From NCBI GenBank assembly GCA_014084085.1, contig NPFB01000016.1, positions 334,231 to 355,196 on the forward strand: a stretch of DNA of 20,966 nt, written 5' to 3'. Position numbers and translations under genes: made by a program. The notes beneath the pieces were generated by a model, which saw nothing but the letters and a program-made list of their open reading frames with translations, was not told the DNA's origin and ran no database searches. Within the stretch, counting starts at the first letter, position 1. Every line of letters begins with the position of its first letter. The DNA is from Hondaea fermentalgiana. Its lineage: Eukaryota > Sar > Bigyra > Thraustochytrida > Thraustochytriidae. Positions 1 through 7,669 of this stretch are shown in pieces.

Positions 1-186
1 GGGCGGGAGGTAAACTCGCAACGGAATTGGGCGTCCTGGGAGGAGGCGGGGCGGGCGAGGGTCTCGGGGGCTTCGCGATCGAGGTATGTGCGAGGCAGGC
101 GCACATGCAGGGGCGCGAAACAAAGAAACCCAGGAAAAAGGAAAAAGAAAGCAAGGAAAGAGGGAAAGGAAGGAAGAAAGTCAGCC

Positions 187-255
187 AGGAGGAAAGAAAG
201 AAAGAAAGAAAGAAAAAGGAAAGAAAAGGAAAGAAAAGAAAGGAAAAGAGAGAAG
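187..255 (+). repeat. Uninterrupted 69-nt homopurine tract with (GAAA)n
   Basis: Every base from 187 to 255 on the + strand is A or G, including about six tandem GAAA units from 192. Long homopurine-homopyrimidine tracts can adopt triplex (H-DNA) structure and are slippage-prone. The flanking 110-420 is also purine-rich but interrupted. No gene can be tied to it. Confidence 0.9.
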
Positions 256-440
256 TGAGGAAAGGAGGGTGAGCGAATGGAGAATGGGCGAGTGCACAGT
301 GGAGCAGAAGCGACAGACCAGTGTAGGCGTGTGCGGGGCAGGGACAGGCAGGAGAGAGGAGAAGAAACACGAAAGCAGGAAGGAGAGGAGGAGAACGAAA
401 GATAAGTATAAGTAAAAAGCAAGATGAGAGGGCACAACTC

Positions 441-503
441 GAGCGAGCGAGCGAGCGAGCACAGCACACAGCACAGCACAGCACAGCACAGCGCAGCGCA
501 GCA
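441..503 (+). repeat. (GAGC)5 followed by (CACAG/CGCAG)n microsatellite
   Basis: Five exact GAGC units (441-460) are followed directly by a degenerate pentanucleotide array of ACAGC/CACAG/CGCAG units to about 503. It is a simple tandem repeat with no evidence of function. Confidence 0.85.
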
Positions 504-2178
504 TGAGGGAGGTGAGCTTGGCTCCAGGCCTTGAGCGCTGGCAAGGACTCGGAGCCCGACGCGTAGCCTTCCGGAGTATACCCGGAGCAACCGAAGCGGC
601 CAGCCGACGTGAGTGAAGTGCAAGTTGCAGCCACGTTTAAAAAAAAAAATGAAACGCGGCAAGAAGATGTACAACACGAACAAAGAGACAACGAAAAGGC
701 TAGAAAAAGAAAAAGAAGCGGAAGCACAAAAAGAAAAAAAAGAAGAAAGAAAAAAAGAAGAAAAAGATCATTGAGAAAGTGGCAACGAAAAAGAGCCCCG
801 GAAAGAGCCGCCGCGGCGCACCGCGCGGCGCCCGAGACGCCCGAGACGCCCGCGCCCAGCCCGGCCGAGACGCAGCGGAGGCCAGCGGGCAGACCCGAGC
901 GGACGGGCGCCCGCGCGCGCCGCGGACAGAGATATCTCGGAGGAGCTCGCGCGCCGCAGCCGCCGGCGGCCAGCGGCAGAAGGCGAGGTTTTGTTGGAGG
1001 AATGGAAAGACCGCTGGGGAGGCGGGGGACTGCCGCGCTGCGTCCCGACGGGGGCCAGAGCCACGAACCGGCGAGACGACGGCCTCGACCTCGGGAGCCC
1101 GCCCGCCCGCCCGCGTGGCTCTGCGTTGCGGGCGGGCGGGCGGATGTAGTCGCGCGTGGACGCGCGGATGGGTGGATCTCGACGCCAGCGAGAACCTGGC
1201 TGCACTCGCGGTCGCAGGAGCGACTGGGAAAAGAGAGTCTGTGGGACTTGGAGGGAGGGGTCTTCATATTGTGTAAAGGGGAAAAGCGGGCGCCGCGTTT
1301 CGACCGCCCTTGTGCGACCAGGTGAGGTCCGGAGCAAGGGGACAAGCGACTGGGGCTCCTGAGCCTGCCCGGGTCGGACGCTTGCCGCTCGCGGCGTAAA
1401 GTCGTCCTTTCGTCTTTCTCGCCATCTGCGCCATGTTATTGTGCTGCGCACTGCACACAACGCCTCGGTCCTGCCATGCGAAGATGCATCGGTGAAGAGT
1501 CGTGATGACATTTAGATTCTTGGCTGGCCTCCGCCTTTATGTCACTTAAAGACACGTTTTGGGGGTCTATCATTCACGGAGTCTCCCAAGCGACGACGAG
1601 GAACTGCCAAGAAGAAATTGACAGCCTTTTGACAATCTCACATCTTTGCGGATTTCAACTCGTCGTTTTTGGGAAGGGGGGGGGGAAGAAGGACTGGCAA
1701 GCATTGAAGCTTGCATGGTGGAGTTTTGTACGCATCATGCTCTTCCCCGAAAAGAGAAAGATCTAAGATTGGCCTACGTCGAGCTTGCGAACGCTGTCAT
1801 GTATTTGTTCTTCGCGTGCTGTCGATTTCTCGAAAACAGAAAATAAAGGGAAGGGACAAGGGGGAGAGAAGGGGGGAGGGGAAGCGCAAATTAGCTTCGA
1901 GCTGTGGAAAGTCCTCGAAATCAAAGGTCCTGTCCAAATGTTGAAGAAAAAAAATGAAAACACTCACGAACGTGCTTTTCCGAAAAGCCCAATCATCCAC
2001 AACAACAACCCTACCTCTCCTCTTCCTCCTTTCCCCCCTTGAAAAAAAGAAGAAAAGAAACAGAGACCAGACAAGATCAAATTTGATATGGATGATGATA
2101 GGTTCTACTCTACAATCAAAAGAAAACTTTTCTAAAGAAAAGCAACACAGATAGCGCACAACTCCAAAGCACAACATC

Positions 2179-2521
2179 TCAAGAGATACTGACTTTGCCG
2201 TGGCGCATGAACCTCTTGTTTTTCTTCTTGCCGTCCGTCCTATTGTGCTCAATCTCCATAAAGGGCTTGCCGACAGGCACATGCTTGACGCGTGGGCGAG
2301 GTCTTTGCCTGTGTACGTTCACCAAAAGAAAAACGTAGTCAATACGAGTCAATTAACCAGTCAGTATTCCATCTCTTCAAACACATCCGTCCGCCCGGGA
2401 CACCCATCGCTTGTCATCTCGCTCCACATCTCACGACCAGGAGGAAACCAAAACCAAAAAAAAGGAAAACGGAAAAGGAAAAGGTGAACAGAAAAGAGCA
2501 GCCTCGAGAAAGCCAAGGTCT

Positions 2522-2558
<37 letters not shown>

Positions 2559-4026
2559 CGGATGACGGAACTGTCAGATTTGTAGACGACAGTTTTTGTT
2601 TCACAGGTTGATCAAACGAAAGATGGTAAAAAGTTTGTATCCTCATCCAGCTCCGTCTTGATCCGGGCAAAAGTGCACGCACTCTCCACACAGCCTTTTC
2701 CTTTTCTTTCCGTTTTTCATCTTTCTTCCCTCTGTTTCCGCCTTTTCGATCACACACACCACCGTCATCTTCCCACGCCGACAATCTCGTGACGGCGCAT
2801 TCTCCACCCAATCTTTCTCTATCCATCGCGCATGTGCTCGCGAAAAAAACGTACGAATTGCGACGGGTAGCGTCGCCAACCTCCATCTTGTTCCGCTGAT
2901 GAAGACTGTAAAAGCGCTCAAGCGCAAGGTCGCTATGAGGCTTGATCTGCCGCAAGGTGCTCGAGAGATCCGAAGGCAGTGCAGAGTCGACAAGAGGACG
3001 CCGCTTCACAGGCCGAGAATTGATGAGCGCAACAGGCTCTGTGGCAGCCTTGATGGCCTCTGATTCACTCTTTTCCTTGGCCTTCTCCGCTGCTGCTGCC
3101 TCCTGTGCATCGACATCGTCAACAGCTTGGTCAATATTGGCGAGCGATTCCAGAAGCATCTTCTTCTGCGCTTTCTTCTTCATCATGAGCTCATGGGCAG
3201 CTCGCCTCTTTGCCCGATTCCGCTCTCTCCTCGTGATGCGTTCACCCGGAGCCAGTTCGTCACGCTTGCGCTTTTTTGTCGGGTTTCCGTCGCTGTCCTC
3301 TGTTTCCTTCGTCTCTTCTTCATCTTCTTCTTCTTCGTCTTCAGAGCCAGACGATGATTCATCATCGCTTGCGCCAAGCTCCCCGCCTCTATGCACCGCA
3401 AGACCTTTCTTGACATCGTTGCGACGCTGAAAGTTGGCATTGAGGCCAGCTGGTTTGGAGTACGAATGGAGAGAAGCCTCGTAGGCAATGACGTCATCAA
3501 CAGTCTTGGCGAGGCCCTTGCGATAGGCCTCGGCCTCTGGGTTGTATGAGGCCGATTCCGTCGGATTACGCAGCGCAGGTACGAGGTCGGCGCGCGACTT
3601 GCGGCCAAAGAGAGCCTGGCGGGCCTTTCGGCTAGCCTTATCTGCTTCGTCGGCCCAGAGGTCCTGCATTGTTTGCTCGTTTTTGTCCTTCTCCGTTTTC
3701 CCCTTTGCCTTCGTCGCCGACGACGAAGACGAGGATGACGCCGAAGCGGACGGTAAAGCCCGCTTGCGCATCAGCGCGGCCTCGGTCTTGGACGTGATGG
3801 GGTTCTTGCGGAGCTCCTCCTCGGCGCGGTCCTCCTCTTCGCGTCGTTTTCTCGCCAGAGCCTTCCTTGAGAGCTTCTTCTCGTCTGTGTCCTCAAAAAA
3901 AAGCGAGTCATCCGACTTGCCGCCAGGGCCGGAGAGCGCCGACGTCAGCTCGTCATTGAGTCCCTTGCCGCTGTACTTGCTCTTGCGGTTCCGCGCGCCG
4001 CGCTTGCCGATCTTGGGGCGCACCAT
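2179..4026 (-). CDS. NOP53: NOP53-like (GLTSCR2 family) ribosome biogenesis factor, two exons
   Basis: This is a nucleolar 60S maturation factor; in yeast and animals NOP53 recruits the Mtr4-exosome for 5.8S 3'-end processing. Exon 1 is 4026-2855 (390 codons plus two bases). The start is the ATG at 4026 (A at -3, G at +4); the upstream in-frame codon is only TTG. Features in order: basic N-terminus; Ser run at 98-103; LWADE at 123-127; PALRNPTESASYNP at 150-163, a NOP53 signature region; acidic run at 218-245; KKRKR at 251-255; ITRRERNRAKRR at 264-275; and the family's conserved LRQIKP...RFYSLHQRN segment at 358-379. Exon 1 runs in phase into exon 2 (2308-2179) across a GT-AG intron, adding 42 basic residues that include VKHVPVGKPFMEIEHN, which resembles the conserved basic tail of the family. 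The predicted protein is 433 aa. Reading through the intron instead gives a junk tail with an (ER)n run made by a microsatellite. Family assignment is firm; the splice model is inferred from phase and homology. Confidence 0.86.
2309..2854 (-). other. Predicted intron of the NOP53-like gene
   Basis: On the minus strand a GTACGT donor begins at 2854, and the acceptor is TTTTTCTTTTGG...GTACACAG ending at 2309. Exon 1 leaves two bases of a codon and exon 2 supplies exactly one, restoring a serine codon and the frame. The next exon encodes the family's expected basic C-terminus and stops at TGA (2181-2179). The intron contains a (TC)13(GC)7 repeat that cannot plausibly be protein-coding. Confidence 0.75.
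2519..2558 (+). repeat. (TC)13(GC)7 compound microsatellite in intron
   Basis: Thirteen TC dinucleotides (2519-2544) abut seven GC dinucleotides (2545-2558). The pyrimidine tract can form H-DNA and the alternating GC block Z-DNA. It lies inside the predicted NOP53 intron. Confidence 0.93.
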
Positions 4027-4466
4027 CGTTTCCCGCGCCAAGTGCCGAGCGGACGCGCCGGCGTCAAGAGCGGAATCGGAAACGAGACCCGCGCCTGCTC
4101 TCGCCCCTCGCTGCGCGGCCGGCGGCTACGCACGCCCGGCGTGGACGCGCGGGTCTCCACCGGTCGGGCGTCTCGCCTTGCCTTGCCTTGCCTTGCCTTG
4201 CCTTGCCTTGCCTTTCGCAAAGCGGGACTGCCTGCGCGCCCGCCATGCTTGGCTGGCCACGGCGCCACAGAATCGACTGGCCCCGCGGGACTCGCGCCGT
4301 GCCCCCCTTCGCCGCGCTCGCCGGGGTCCCGCGGGGGTACGGGGGTTTGCTGCGGAATCGGCAGCAAAGACGCCGAGCCTCGGTGATGATAGGAACCAGC
4401 CGGGGCTCGAAGACGTGCGTGCAAACGCGGGATGACTGAGACGCGCGAGGAGGGAAGAGGGCCACG
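4027..4466. promoter_or_regulatory. Divergent intergenic region, NOP53-like / PTGR2-like
   Basis: These 440 bp separate two start codons that point away from each other, so the region should hold both promoters and both 5' leaders. It is GC-rich, and I see no TATA box at a sensible distance from either gene. Its most obvious structure is a (CCTTG)7 array. Open frames crossing it on both strands (such as 4064-4669 - and 4042-4386 +) are shadows without domain character. Confidence 0.6.
4176..4210 (+). repeat. (CCTTG)7 pentanucleotide microsatellite
   Basis: There are seven exact tandem copies of CCTTG, with degenerate edges (GCCTTG before, CCTTTC after). It sits in the divergent promoter region, about 150 bp upstream of the NOP53-like start and 257 bp upstream of the PTGR2-like start. 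Confidence 0.95.
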
Positions 4467-5549
4467 ATGAGCGCCGAGACGGGGACGAACTGCGAGGTGA
4501 GGCTTGCGAAACGGCCGGGAAAAGACGAGTCCGTGGCGGGAGATGACTTCGAGGTCGTGAAGAGCGAGGTCCAGGAGGTGCGGGACGACCTCGAGGACGG
4601 CGAGGTGAAGCTCGAGGTGCTCGTGGTCAGCGTCGACCCGTACATGCGGTGCAGGTTCAACGAGAGCACAGGAGCAGATTATATGGGGCCCTTCGTGCCC
4701 GGCAAAGCCATTTGCTCCGGAGGTGCCGCCACAGTGCTCGAGTCCAAGCACCCTGGCTTTGCAAAGGGCGATGTGCTCGTCTCGCAAATGTTCATGCCGT
4801 GGAAAAGAGTCTGCGTGCTGCGCCCCGACGACTTGTCCGATGCCATAAAGCTGCCCGAGGGCGCCGATCCCATGATGTCTGTAGGACCACTAGGAATGCC
4901 CGGCCTCTCTGCCTGGTTTGGAGTCGAGCAAAGTAAGCCGATCGAGGGCGAACTCTGCGTCCTGTCCAGCTGCGCGGGCGGTGTTGGCTCTGTGGCCGGC
5001 CAAGTCTTTCGACAACGCGGCCTTCGCGTGATTGGCATTTGCGGATCCCAAGAAAAGGCCTCGTGGAGCCAAGAACTTGGAATCGCGGATGTGGCTCTCA
5101 GCTATCGTGATCCTGACTTTGATGCCAAGCTCAAAGACGCGTGCGACGGCAAGGTCGACCTCTACTTTGACAATGTCGGCGGCACGATTAGCGAAAAGGT
5201 GATCATGCAACTGAAAAAGGGCGGCCGCGTCATCGTTTGTGGGCAGATTTCCAGCTATAATCAGGACACAACGCGCGACGACTATGTATACCCTGATCCG
5301 TTGCCGGCGCCCGTTGCGCAGCACCTTGAGTCCCTTGGCGGCACGCGCGAGCGATTCTTCGTCGGGTGGTACACGGAAAAGAATGTTGAAGCTCTGCGCG
5401 AAATGCAAAAGCAGCAGAGCGAGGGCACGCTCAAGGCGCCCATTTCCTGGGTGCATGGACTGGAAAACGCTGGTACTGCTTTTTGCGACATGATGGCTGG
5501 CAAGCATATGGGCAAAGTTCTGGTGGACTGTCGTCCACGCGCACAGTAG
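4467..5549 (+). CDS. PTGR2: PTGR2-like NADPH-dependent enone / 15-oxoprostaglandin reductase
   Basis: This is a medium-chain dehydrogenase/reductase of the zinc-independent leukotriene B4 dehydrogenase/PTGR group, which reduces the alpha,beta double bond of enones with NADPH. At 360 aa it has normal family length. Visible features: SVDPYMR (55-61), a hallmark of this subgroup; the dinucleotide-binding turn AGGVGSVAG (170-178); DLYFDNVGG (231-239); CGQISSYN (258-265), whose Tyr264 matches the active-site Tyr of mammalian PTGR2; RERFFVGWY; and a C-terminal HGLENAGTAF...MGKVLV segment. The structural-zinc cysteine cluster of alcohol dehydrogenases is absent, as expected. It resembles PTGR2 more than PTGR1, mainly through the GQIS-YN segment and the C-terminus. 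The ATG has A at -3. In a protist the natural substrate is probably an oxidised lipid or other enone rather than a prostaglandin; that is inference. It converges on TRMO with a 128-bp gap. Confidence 0.9.
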   Translation: MSAETGTNCEVRLAKRPGKDESVAGDDFEVVKSEVQEVRDDLEDGEVKLEVLVVSVDPYMRCRFNESTGADYMGPFVPGKAICSGGAATVLESKHPGFAKGDVLVSQMFMPWKRVCVLRPDDLSDAIKLPEGADPMMSVGPLGMPGLSAWFGVEQSKPIEGELCVLSSCAGGVGSVAGQVFRQRGLRVIGICGSQEKASWSQELGIADVALSYRDPDFDAKLKDACDGKVDLYFDNVGGTISEKVIMQLKKGGRVIVCGQISSYNQDTTRDDYVYPDPLPAPVAQHLESLGGTRERFFVGWYTEKNVEALREMQKQQSEGTLKAPISWVHGLENAGTAFCDMMAGKHMGKVLVDCRPRAQ

Positions 5550-5677
5550 AGTCTGGCCCGTCTGTTCGTACTCGTTATTTCCGGATGACAATGGGACCAG
5601 ATCCACGTGCAAAAGAGGGAAAAGGACGAGAAAGTGCAACTAGCACGTTGCAACCGCAAACATGGCCGTGTTCGCGC

Positions 5678-6928
5678 TCAGGCCTCGGCTGTATCGGTCT
5701 TCTCTGTAGCCTCTTGGCTCTCACTCGCTTGTGCTGGAGGCAACGGGGCCTCCACGTCTTGTTTTTTGCGCAGCTCAACCTGTGCGAGATCGTCGCTGTC
5801 GTGAAAGGCAAAGACGAGAATGGCCCGCTCCGTCTCATGAGGACGAAACTCGAGACGAAAAGTGTCCAGATCCACTACAAAGTTGCTCCTAAACAAATGT
5901 TCTTTGAGCTTTGGCGAAGAGACTGTTCCTGGCTCGCCTTTCGCGGCGACGTTCTGATTCGATTTCGATTTCGAAGACTTGAAAGACTTGGACGAAAAGT
6001 TTCCCCGGCCGTGAATGACGCCTCGTGGGTCGAGCGCAATGATCTGCTTTAGACTTGTGAGCATCTCCTCGAATTCGCTGGGTTTGAACCACTCGGACTT
6101 GCCACTTTCGCAGAGAACACGAAGGCTCTCGAGGACGGCAGGTTCGAATTCAACGTCCACGAGATCAAACTTGGGATTGACGACCCACGAAGGACACACG
6201 GCGGCGCCGTCCTCGTCTACGGGCGTGTCAACATGAGGTACATACGGCTTGATGTCGAGGACAGGCGTGCCATCAACGAGATCAATGCCACGCAAATGGA
6301 CGATGCCACGTTTCTCATCGACACTGTGCAGACGCGCGAGTGAAAGCCCAATTGGGTTGGGACGGTGTGGAGTCCGCGTCGCATAGAGGCCGACGCGCAA
6401 CCCTCCGGCCTGCGGGGGCTTGACAAAAGATGGAAACTGATTGGGCCGTCGAGCCTGTTCCTCTGCTGACTTTTGCGGGTTTCCCCGCGTCATCTTGTGC
6501 ATGTTCGTGTTTTCGTGAAAGACAAAGACAATCCAGACGTGACTAAACCCACGCAGTCCCGTGAGCGATTTGGGCGCGACGACACGGTCGTCGAGCTCGA
6601 TGAACCCGCGGCTCTTGGTGCACAATGATCCTTGACGCGGGGTCCCAAACCTGGTCTTGAACATGCTGCGCATGCGCCCCATCGTCTTGAACCTTCCGAG
6701 CCCATCCGTTTCTTGTAGAAACCGTTCGCGCAGAGCTCTCTCCGCCTTGGTTCGCCCCGCCGTCTCCACCTCGAGCTTGTTGCGCAGGGCCTCGACCTCT
6801 CGCCGCAGCGCCTCCACCTCGTCCTCCTGGGCAACCTCGAGCTCCTGCTCTTGCTCTTGCTCTTGCACTTGCTCGAGGTCTTGATCAATCTCTCCCTCGA
6901 GCTCCTGCCGCGCGTGCGTCTCCGCCAT
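5678..6928 (-). CDS. TRMO: TRMO-like tRNA (N6-methyl-t6A37) methyltransferase
   Basis: This is a member of the TsaA/YaeB/TrmO family, SAM-dependent enzymes that methylate t6A37 in tRNAs such as tRNA-Thr(GGU). The TrmO domain spans roughly residues 85-260 of 416. It contains FGTPRQ (94-99), GFSHVWIVFVFHEN (127-140), the signature ATRTPHRPNPIGLS (183-196), and GIDLVDGTPVLDIKPYVPHVD (residues 214-234), all close to the animal TRMO pattern. Before it is an acidic, Gln/Glu-rich coiled-coil-like extension (about 10-72) containing an EQEQEQE run encoded by a hexanucleotide repeat; the human enzyme also has an N-terminal coiled coil. After it is a long tail with a Ser/Lys-rich patch (SSKSFKSSKSKSN) and a Ser/Glu-rich end. 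The start ATG has a near-ideal context (ACC before ATG, G after). A 31-bp direct repeat lies just upstream. Confidence 0.92.
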   Translation of the reverse strand: MAETHARQELEGEIDQDLEQVQEQEQEQELEVAQEDEVEALRREVEALRNKLEVETAGRTKAERALRERFLQETDGLGRFKTMGRMRSMFKTRFGTPRQGSLCTKSRGFIELDDRVVAPKSLTGLRGFSHVWIVFVFHENTNMHKMTRGNPQKSAEEQARRPNQFPSFVKPPQAGGLRVGLYATRTPHRPNPIGLSLARLHSVDEKRGIVHLRGIDLVDGTPVLDIKPYVPHVDTPVDEDGAAVCPSWVVNPKFDLVDVEFEPAVLESLRVLCESGKSEWFKPSEFEEMLTSLKQIIALDPRGVIHGRGNFSSKSFKSSKSKSNQNVAAKGEPGTVSSPKLKEHLFRSNFVVDLDTFRLEFRPHETERAILVFAFHDSDDLAQVELRKKQDVEAPLPPAQASESQEATEKTDTAEA

Positions 6929-7669
6929 GGTCTCCCTCGAGCTCAGCCCAGCTTGCTGATTTCCGCAATGCTCTCAACCCAGCTTGCTGTTTTCCGCAAT
7001 GCTCCTCCTCTTCATGTTCTCCTCGGCCGCCGTCTCCGCCGTCTCGCTCGTGGTCGGTGGCCACGAGTCGCGTGGCTGCCGCCTGGAAAAAGGGTTCTGC
7101 AACCGCCGCGGGCCAAAACGAAACGGCGCAACGTGTAACCCCCTTCCTTTCTATGGTAGGACCATCGGGCTGAGAGCGGCGCAAAAGACGCCCGGACCCG
7201 GACCCGGATGTGCTGCGAATGCAGTCCCCTAACGCATAGCCTGCTCGACGAAGGCGTCGCGGAGAGAGACGTCGTGGGCGCAGGCGAGAGCTGCCGGCGA
7301 CGTGGCCGGACACGGAGACCAGGAGGACGGCACGAAGCGCGAGCGTGGAGCAAAAGCGCAATTGTCGGCAAGTTGCGACGGCGGAGGAGAGGCACGACGC
7401 GAGCAGCCAGCTGCAGCTGTTTCTTTTTGATACCTTTGACGGCTTGGACTGTTTGGACGGAGGCGGGAGTGAGTGAGTGAGCGAGCGATTGACCGACCTC
7501 TCCCTTTCCGCAAAAGGGGTGGCAGCCAGTTGCGAGCTCGCTGGTTTTGCTTCGAGCGCGCTTGAGCCAACTTGCTCGCGACGTCAACGCGCGCAGCGCA
7601 GCGTTGACCGTGTACGGGGAAGAGGCGTTCGTTCTTTACCTGACTGGAAAGAATCAAGTCAAGACAACC
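6929..7669. promoter_or_regulatory. Divergent intergenic region, TRMO-like / 7TM-SDR fusion
   Basis: These 741 bp lie between the divergent starts at 6928 (-) and 7670 (+) and should include both promoters and leaders. Apart from the 31-bp tandem repeat, a short CCCGGA repeat (about 7192-7206) and GAGT/GAGC repeats near 7470-7490, nothing stands out. The frames crossing it begin at TTG or GTG codons and carry no recognisable domain. Confidence 0.55.
6943..7004 (-). repeat. Two tandem 31-bp direct repeats in the TRMO leader
   Basis: Copies at 6943-6973 and 6974-7004 are adjacent and differ at two positions (29/31 identical). The downstream copy ends 14 nt before the TRMO start codon, so the repeat probably lies in its 5' UTR. 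Neither copy contains an ATG on the minus strand. Confidence 0.9.

Larger units (their letters stand above)
1..2178. other. Gene-poor, low-complexity flank; no supported gene
   Basis: I find no convincing coding region here. The first ~500 bases are strongly purine-rich on the + strand, followed by short tandem repeats, then a GC- and CpG-rich block at about 780-1400. Bases 1400-2178 are unremarkable mixed sequence, ending in the 3' flank of the NOP53-like gene. The open frames present (for example 609-1325 + and 768-1511 -) translate to Lys/Arg- or Arg/Pro-rich low-complexity peptides, start at non-ATG codons and show no domain. Two donor-like strings are visible on the + strand (GTGAGT at 609 and CAG/GTGAGG at about 1319), so a 5' leader or non-coding transcript cannot be excluded. 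Confidence 0.5.

Noticed and set aside
609..1325. 238-codon + strand frame, Lys/Arg-rich
   Set aside because: It starts at GTG within a donor-like GTGAGT, has an almost purely Lys/Arg then Arg/Pro/Gly composition, and shows no domain. The overlapping minus frame 768-1511 is equally open, as expected for GC-rich repeats.
2431..2850. C-terminal extension of the NOP53 open frame containing an (ER)n run
   Set aside because: It is encoded by a dinucleotide microsatellite and has no homology to the family. A phase-matched intron leads to a better C-terminus at 2308-2179.
3542..4435. 297-codon + strand frame antisense to NOP53
   Set aside because: It is a shadow of the NOP53 coding strand; the Ser-rich and acidic repeats keep the opposite strand open. 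No domain is visible.
6885..7361. Minus-strand frame with a signal-peptide-like start upstream of TRMO
   Set aside because: It starts at TTG, runs through the 31-bp repeat and into the TRMO start region, and has Arg-rich low-complexity composition.
7547..7669. N-terminal 41-residue extension of the 7TM-SDR protein
   Set aside because: It starts at TTG. The ATG at 7670 has an excellent context and leaves the first membrane helix intact.
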